NCBI GenBank assembly: GCA_035295165.1
Contig: DATGJN010000026.1
Coordinates: 1 to 64,000, forward strand
Reading direction: 5' to 3'
DNA from: a bacterium
GTDB taxonomy: Bacteria > Sysuimicrobiota > Sysuimicrobiia > Sysuimicrobiales > Segetimicrobiaceae
DNA length: 64,000 nt
In this document: piece by piece, positions 59,796-64,000 of the stretch
How the letters are laid out: the number at the start of each line of letters is the position of its first letter
Numbering within the stretch: position 1 is the stretch's first letter
Notes under the pieces: model-generated
What the model saw: the letters and a program-made list of their open reading frames with translations, nothing else
Databases searched by the model: none
What the model was told of the DNA's origin: nothing
Position numbers and translations under genes: made by a program

Positions 59796-60683
59796 CTATC
59801 TCGACGCCGTGTGGGGATCCAAATAGTCCCGCACGGCGTCGCCGAACTGCCCGACGGTCACCACGACCACGCTGAGCGCGAGGCCTGGAATCGTGGAGAT
59901 CCACCAGCCGGTGGTCAGGTAGTCCCGCCCGTTGGCGATGATGAGGCCCCACGACGGGTGGGCCGGCGTCGTGCCGAGTCCGAGGAAGCTCAACGACGCC
60001 TCGGCCAGGATGACCAGGCCGAGCTCGACCGTGGCGACCACGACGAGCGGCGTGACCGTGAACGGCACGATGTGGCGCCACACCAGCCGGAGCGTGCCCG
60101 CGCCCGTGGCCAGCGCGGCCGTGACGAACTCCCGTTCTTTCGTGACCAGCGAGGACGCCCGCGCGATCCGCGCGAACGTCACCCAGCGCGTCACGGACAG
60201 CGTGATGATCACGTTCGCGACGCTCCGACCGAGCACCGCCGCGATCAGGATCGCGAGCAGGATCGACGGGAACGCCAGCTGCAGGTCGGCGAGGCGCATC
60301 AGCACCGCGTCCAGCACCCCGCCGCGGTACCCGGCCGCGACGCCCGCGGCGAGGCCGACCGCGCCGGCCGCGAGCACGGTGGCGACACCGACGATGAGCG
60401 AGATGCGCGCGCCCTGGAGCACCTGCGCGACGAGGTCCTTGCCGACCTGATCCGTCCCGAGCCACGCCCGCGGCCCGTCCGGCAAGAGCGTCCCCGGGGG
60501 CGCCAGGCGGTCCGCGAGGCGGACCGTGACCGGGTCGTACGGCACCAACATCGGACCGACCACGGCCACGAACGCAAACGCCGCCAGCGGCGCGCTCCAC
60601 CACAGGAGACGCCGGCGCGCACGGCCGACCGCGGCGGGCACAGACGACATCGAGACCGGTGCGCTCATCGCCGCGGCGGTCAT
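59796..60683 (-). CDS. ABC transporter permease, DppC/OppC type
   Basis: A 295-residue permease with AWLGTDQVGKDLVAQVLQGA, the EAA loop EFVTAALATGAGTLRLVWRH and the end SFLGLGTTPAHPSWG / GQFGDAVRDYLDPHTA. Its ATG overlaps the preceding stop as ATGA (60680-60683). Second membrane subunit of the importer. Confidence 0.93.
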   Translation of the reverse strand: MTAAAMSAPVSMSSVPAAVGRARRRLLWWSAPLAAFAFVAVVGPMLVPYDPVTVRLADRLAPPGTLLPDGPRAWLGTDQVGKDLVAQVLQGARISLIVGVATVLAAGAVGLAAGVAAGYRGGVLDAVLMRLADLQLAFPSILLAILIAAVLGRSVANVIITLSVTRWVTFARIARASSLVTKEREFVTAALATGAGTLRLVWRHIVPFTVTPLVVVATVELGLVILAEASLSFLGLGTTPAHPSWGLIIANGRDYLTTGWWISTIPGLALSVVVVTVGQFGDAVRDYLDPHTASR

Positions 60684-61600
60684 CGGTAGCGAATCCGTGG
60701 GTCGATGTACGCGTAGCTCACGTCGACGAGCAGGTTGATCAGGATGAACCCCGCGGTGATGCACAGGACCCCGACCTGCACAACCGGATAGTCGCGATTG
60801 CTGATCGCATCGACGAGCAGGCGCCCCGCGCCCGGCCACGCGAACACGGTCTCGACGATCACCGCCCCGGCCAGCAGGTTGCCCAACTGCAGCCCCACGA
60901 TGGTGACGACCGGGATCAGTACGTTGGGGAGCGCGTGCCGGGCGATGACGGCGCGCCGGGTCAGCCCCTTGGCGTACGCCGACCGGATGTAGTCCTCGTC
61001 CACGACTTCCAGCAGGCCGCTGCGCACGAGGCGCGTGAGCACGCCGATCAGCAGGAGCGCGAGCGTCACGGCCGGCAGCACGAGATGCTGCATCCCGCCG
61101 ATCCCGGCGCTCGGCAGCCAGCGAAACTGGCGCGCGAAGATCAGGATGAACATGATCCCGAGCCAAAAGTTCGGCACGGACTGTCCGAGGAGCGAGGCGA
61201 TCGACACCACGTAGTCGACCGCCGACCGGATGCGAATCGCGGCCAGGATGCCGAGCGGGAGGCCGACCGCGACGGCTAGCGCCATCGCGCTCCCGGCCAG
61301 GAGCGCCGTCGCCGGCAGCCGCTCGGACACGGCCTGCGTCGCCGGTTCCTCCAGCCGCAGCGACGCGCCGAAGTCCAACCGGGTCGCGCCCGCCAGATAC
61401 CGCGTGTACTGGGTCGCGAGCGGCTGGTCGAGCCCCAGGCGGTGGCGCAGCGCCTCCACGTCCTGGCGCGTGCCCTCCGAGCCGATCATCATCTGTGCGG
61501 GGTCCCCGGGGATCACCCGGACCGCGACGAACACGATCGTCAGCGCGCCCCACAGTACGAACAGGGCATAGACCAGCCGGCCGCCGAGATACGACGTCAC
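60680..61600 (-). CDS. ABC transporter permease, DppB/OppB type
   Basis: A 306-residue permease: LGGRLVYALFVLWGALTIVF, VRVIPGDPAQMMIGSEGTRQ, the EAA loop EDYIRSAYAKGLTRRAVIAR, GAVIVETVFAWPGAGRLLVD and the end VSYAYIDPRIRYR. GTG start. It follows the binding-protein gene by 39 bp and overlaps the DppC-type gene. Confidence 0.93.
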   Translation of the reverse strand: MTSYLGGRLVYALFVLWGALTIVFVAVRVIPGDPAQMMIGSEGTRQDVEALRHRLGLDQPLATQYTRYLAGATRLDFGASLRLEEPATQAVSERLPATALLAGSAMALAVAVGLPLGILAAIRIRSAVDYVVSIASLLGQSVPNFWLGIMFILIFARQFRWLPSAGIGGMQHLVLPAVTLALLLIGVLTRLVRSGLLEVVDEDYIRSAYAKGLTRRAVIARHALPNVLIPVVTIVGLQLGNLLAGAVIVETVFAWPGAGRLLVDAISNRDYPVVQVGVLCITAGFILINLLVDVSYAYIDPRIRYR

Positions 61601-61639
61601 GGGTTCATGCCCGGTCGCTGCGCACCGCGCGCCCGCCCG

Positions 61640-63211
61640 TTACCGTTTCACGGTGACGGAGGTAAACGTCGGGAACGTCGGCGTCGGGACAAATCCCTGC
61701 ACCGACTTGCGCGACACGTAGGTCTCGATCAGCTCAAACGGGTACACACCGACCGCGTCGTCCCACAGGATCTCGCACACCTGGCCGTAGTAGACCTTCC
61801 GGTTGTTCTGGTCCACCGACTGGGCGGCCAAATCGAGCAGGTGGTCCACCTGCGGGTTGGCGTACCCCATGCGGTTCGCCTGGGTCGTGTACAGACGGTG
61901 CAGGACGAAATCCGAGTCGCCGGTGATGACGATGTTCGTCTGGAGGTCGAGATCCCAATCCAGCTTGAGGAGCCGGTCGAGCCACTGCGCCCGCTCCGCC
62001 TGCGCGTCCTTGACCCGCACGCCGACCGCGTTCCAGTACGAGAACAGCGCCTGCGCGACCTCACGGTCCTGCGGTCCGGAGCCGGGGTTCCAAATCATCG
62101 AGGTGTCGAACCCGTTGGCGTGGCCGGCCGCGGCCAGCAACTGCTTGGCCTTCGCCGGGTCGTACCCGTACGGGCGCTGTGGTGCGTACCCGAACACCGT
62201 GGACGGGATCGGCGCGGTCATCGGCCGCGCAATGCCCTTCAACAACGTGTTCAGCATCGTGTTGATGTCCAGCGCGTAGATCATCGCCTGCCGCACGCGC
62301 TTGTCGGTGAACGGACTGCGCTTGACGTTCATCCAGATGAAGTAGTAGCGGTACGAGGGGGTGGTCTGGACATTGAGGTCCGCGTTACTCCGCAGCGAAG
62401 CGAGCTGATCCGGCGGCAATCCGTACGTGAGGTCGACCTCGCCCGTGATCAACGCCGTGACGCGCGCGGCGATCTCCGGGATGTCTCGGAACCGGAGGGT
62501 CTTGATCCCGGGCGGCGTCGCCCAGTATCCGGGGTTCGCGTCCAGGACCAGCTCGCTGTCCGGCCGGTAGGATGTCACGCGGAACGGGCCGGACCCGATC
62601 GGACGGTTGAAGAAGCCGGCGTTGTTCATCGAGGCGGCCGGCAGGATCGAGAGCAGCGATAAGTTGGCCAGCATCGTCCCGACGGGTGTCTTCGTCTTGA
62701 CGCGAACTGTGGTGTCGTTGGGCGCGTCGACGGTGTCGATCGCCACCCACAACGGCGCAAACGGTCCCTTCTGCGCGATCATTCGCTCCAGCGACGCCTT
62801 GACGTCCCGGGCGCTGAGCGTCGTGCCGTCGTGAAACTTGACCCCGGGGCGGAGCGTGAACACCCAGGTGGTTGGGTCCGGTGTCTCCCATTTGACGGCG
62901 AGCGCCGGGCGGTACCCTCGGGTGCGCGTGTCGCGCGCAACGAGCGTATCGAAGACGTGGGCCGATACGACGCGCACCGATTCCTCGGCGGCTTGGGCGC
63001 CCATCGGGTCCAGCGCGACGATGCGCGCGGGAAGCGAGACGCGCAACTCCCCGGTCGGCGCGGCCGCAGCCGCGTAGGCTGACGGTACCGCCCGGCCGTA
63101 CGCGCCGAGCAGCACACCGCCGGCCGCGGCGCCTGCCGCGAGAGCCGCGTTGTCGAGGAACTGCCGGCGGGTCACCCGCCGCATTCCGTGTTCTCTCCGA
63201 TCGCGTGCCAT
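61640..63211 (-). CDS. Tat-exported peptide/solute-binding protein (family 5)
   Basis: A 523-residue binding protein with a twin-arginine signal (VTRRQFLDNAALAAGAAAGG) and the family 5 fold: RVSLPARIVALDPMGAQAAE, FTLRPGVKFHDGTTLSARDV, IGSGPFRVTSYRPDSELVLD and KRVRQAMIYALDINTMLNTL. ATG 63211 has GAGGAGGTG 6 nt upstream. It begins the minus-strand importer; the gene before it (PLP enzyme) is only 16 bp away. Confidence 0.93.
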   Translation of the reverse strand: MARDRREHGMRRVTRRQFLDNAALAAGAAAGGVLLGAYGRAVPSAYAAAAAPTGELRVSLPARIVALDPMGAQAAEESVRVVSAHVFDTLVARDTRTRGYRPALAVKWETPDPTTWVFTLRPGVKFHDGTTLSARDVKASLERMIAQKGPFAPLWVAIDTVDAPNDTTVRVKTKTPVGTMLANLSLLSILPAASMNNAGFFNRPIGSGPFRVTSYRPDSELVLDANPGYWATPPGIKTLRFRDIPEIAARVTALITGEVDLTYGLPPDQLASLRSNADLNVQTTPSYRYYFIWMNVKRSPFTDKRVRQAMIYALDINTMLNTLLKGIARPMTAPIPSTVFGYAPQRPYGYDPAKAKQLLAAAGHANGFDTSMIWNPGSGPQDREVAQALFSYWNAVGVRVKDAQAERAQWLDRLLKLDWDLDLQTNIVITGDSDFVLHRLYTTQANRMGYANPQVDHLLDLAAQSVDQNNRKVYYGQVCEILWDDAVGVYPFELIETYVSRKSVQGFVPTPTFPTFTSVTVKR

Positions 63212-63227
63212 CGACACACCTCCTCGA

Positions 63228-64000
63228 TTACTGGGCCGTCCCGGCGCGGTGCGCCTGGCCCAGCGGTCCCGCCAGATGCGCCGCGTTCGCAAAGATGAGC
63301 GGATCTCCGCCGGTGTTGATGAAGACCACCGTGCTCCCCGGGGCGACGGTTCCCTGCGCGACATCACGGAGCAGCGCGGCGAACGCCTTACCGGTGTAGA
63401 CGGGGTTGAAGATGAGCGCTTCCGACATGGCGGCGGTTCGGATCGCGGCAAGGGCGGCGGCCGTGGGGACGCCGTACGCGTCGCCGCGCTCCCCGTCGTC
63501 GAGCCGCAGGGGCTCGTTGGGCACGGGCGCGCCGAGCAGCGCGGCCGCGGCTCGGGCGAACTCCCGCACCTTTGTGTCCACGACGTCTGAGAGGGCGCCG
63601 ACACACACGCCGGTGATACACGTAGATGCGAGGCCCTCGGCCGGACCCCGCGCCCCCACGAGCAGGCCGGCGAGTGTGCTCCCGGAGCCGACGGCCACGT
63701 AGAGGTGGTCCGGATGTATCCCCCCGGCGCGACACTGGGCGTCGAGCTCCACGGCGGCCTGCACATACGCCGCCGCGGCGAGCGCCCCGGCGTGCGAGCC
63801 GCCGTGGAGATAGATCAGGTACGGTCTCTCTCCGCGGGCGCGTTCCTCTTCGACCCACGCGTCGAGACGGCGTCGAGTGCCCTCCGCGTACGGATCCATC
63901 TGATCCGTGAAGCGGATTTCCGCGCCGAGCAGATGGTCCAGGAGCAGGTTGCCTTGGATGGGTTCCGTGCCGGTGCCGCGCAGGAGCAGACCCACTCGGA
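63228..64000 (-). CDS. PLP-dependent D-cysteine desulfhydrase / ACC deaminase family, 5' end outside window
   Basis: The C-terminal ~257 residues of a fold-type II PLP enzyme; the N-terminus with the PLP lysine lies beyond the window. Seen here are GNLLLDHLLGAEIRF, YLHGGSHAGALAAAAYVQAA (the G-G-S substrate loop), VAVGSGSTLAGLLVG (phosphate-binding glycine loop), FNPVYTGKAFAALL and FINTGGDPLIFANAAHL. These fit D-cysteine desulfhydrase or 1-aminocyclopropane-1-carboxylate deaminase-like proteins, which deaminate small amino acids. It is directly upstream of the binding-protein gene and co-directional, so the importer may supply amino-acid-like substrates. Confidence 0.88.
   Translation of the reverse strand, partial: RVGLLLRGTGTEPIQGNLLLDHLLGAEIRFTDQMDPYAEGTRRRLDAWVEEERARGERPYLIYLHGGSHAGALAAAAYVQAAVELDAQCRAGGIHPDHLYVAVGSGSTLAGLLVGARGPAEGLASTCITGVCVGALSDVVDTKVREFARAAAALLGAPVPNEPLRLDDGERGDAYGVPTAAALAAIRTAAMSEALIFNPVYTGKAFAALLRDVAQGTVAPGSTVVFINTGGDPLIFANAAHLAGPLGQAHRAGTAQ

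Noticed and set aside
1-64000. CRISPR arrays, rRNA genes, insertion sequences
   Set aside because: No regularly spaced repeats, no rRNA sequence and no transposase motifs were found on either strand; the only mobile-element traces are the integrase pieces near the tRNA.

Overview
The window is about two-thirds G+C, densely coded bacterial DNA. Most genes sit in short co-directional operons with ATGA/GTGA/TGATG overlaps and GGAGG-type ribosome binding sites, and many start at GTG. There is no rRNA, CRISPR array or intact mobile element. The load of ABC importers (three sugar or NMT1-type systems and three peptide/nickel-type sets), Tat-exported binding proteins, Gfo/Idh/MocA oxidoreductases and TIM-barrel isomerases suggests a free-living heterotroph of a high-G+C soil or subsurface lineage. 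No phylogenetic marker is present, so I do not name a phylum.

Layout. 0-9 kb: CBS-domain protein, LysE-family exporter, aldo/keto reductase, inorganic pyrophosphatase, an orphan pair of Dpp/Opp-type permeases, a DUF3048 protein and two secreted proteins. 8.9-9.2 kb (minus): a SelW/Rdx-family gene with an in-frame TGA where the second redox cysteine would be, a probable selenoprotein hidden from ordinary gene calling. 9.9-12.9 kb: cold-shock-domain protein, tRNA-Arg(CCT) with decayed tyrosine-recombinase pieces beside it, a small anchored protein and a two-domain VOC protein. 13.2-17.9 kb (minus): a sugar ABC importer operon with a TIM-barrel isomerase and an SDR. 18.2-19.5 kb (minus): a CPA2-type antiporter behind a fluoride riboswitch with its own terminator. 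19.8-27.5 kb: a MerR/GyrI-type regulator with a 19-bp-spacer promoter, diverging from a FadR-type regulator that heads an operon for sugar uptake, a split transketolase and an oxidoreductase.

28.3-31 kb: small unknown genes and a cupin-MarR cassette with a consensus promoter and twin palindromes, flanked by a degenerate direct repeat. 31-35.6 kb: secreted phosphoesterase and a glycosidase convergent on it. 35.8-44.6 kb (plus): NMT1-type ABC importer with a tandem-fused permease, adenine deaminase, TIM-barrel isomerase, Gfo/Idh/MocA oxidoreductase, a remnant of another oxidoreductase and a serine beta-lactamase-fold enzyme. 44.6-52.7 kb (minus): molybdopterin hydroxylase large subunit, peptide-type ABC importer and two oxidoreductases. 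52.9-56.3 kb (plus): MFS permease, luciferase-like monooxygenase and D-2-hydroxyacid dehydrogenase. 56.5-64 kb (minus): a DUF2269-like membrane protein, then FAD-dependent oxidoreductase, aldo/keto reductase, a complete Dpp-type permease/binding-protein set and a PLP-dependent desulfhydrase/deaminase-like gene running off the end.

Taken together this is an accessory catabolic region: several substrate-uptake operons, each paired with its own oxidoreductases or isomerases. Most importers lack an ATPase gene here and presumably borrow a shared one. The least expected items are the SelW-type selenoprotein, the fluoride riboswitch on an antiporter, the cupin-MarR operator pair and the gene remnants at tRNA-Arg, 30.7 kb and 43.6 kb.
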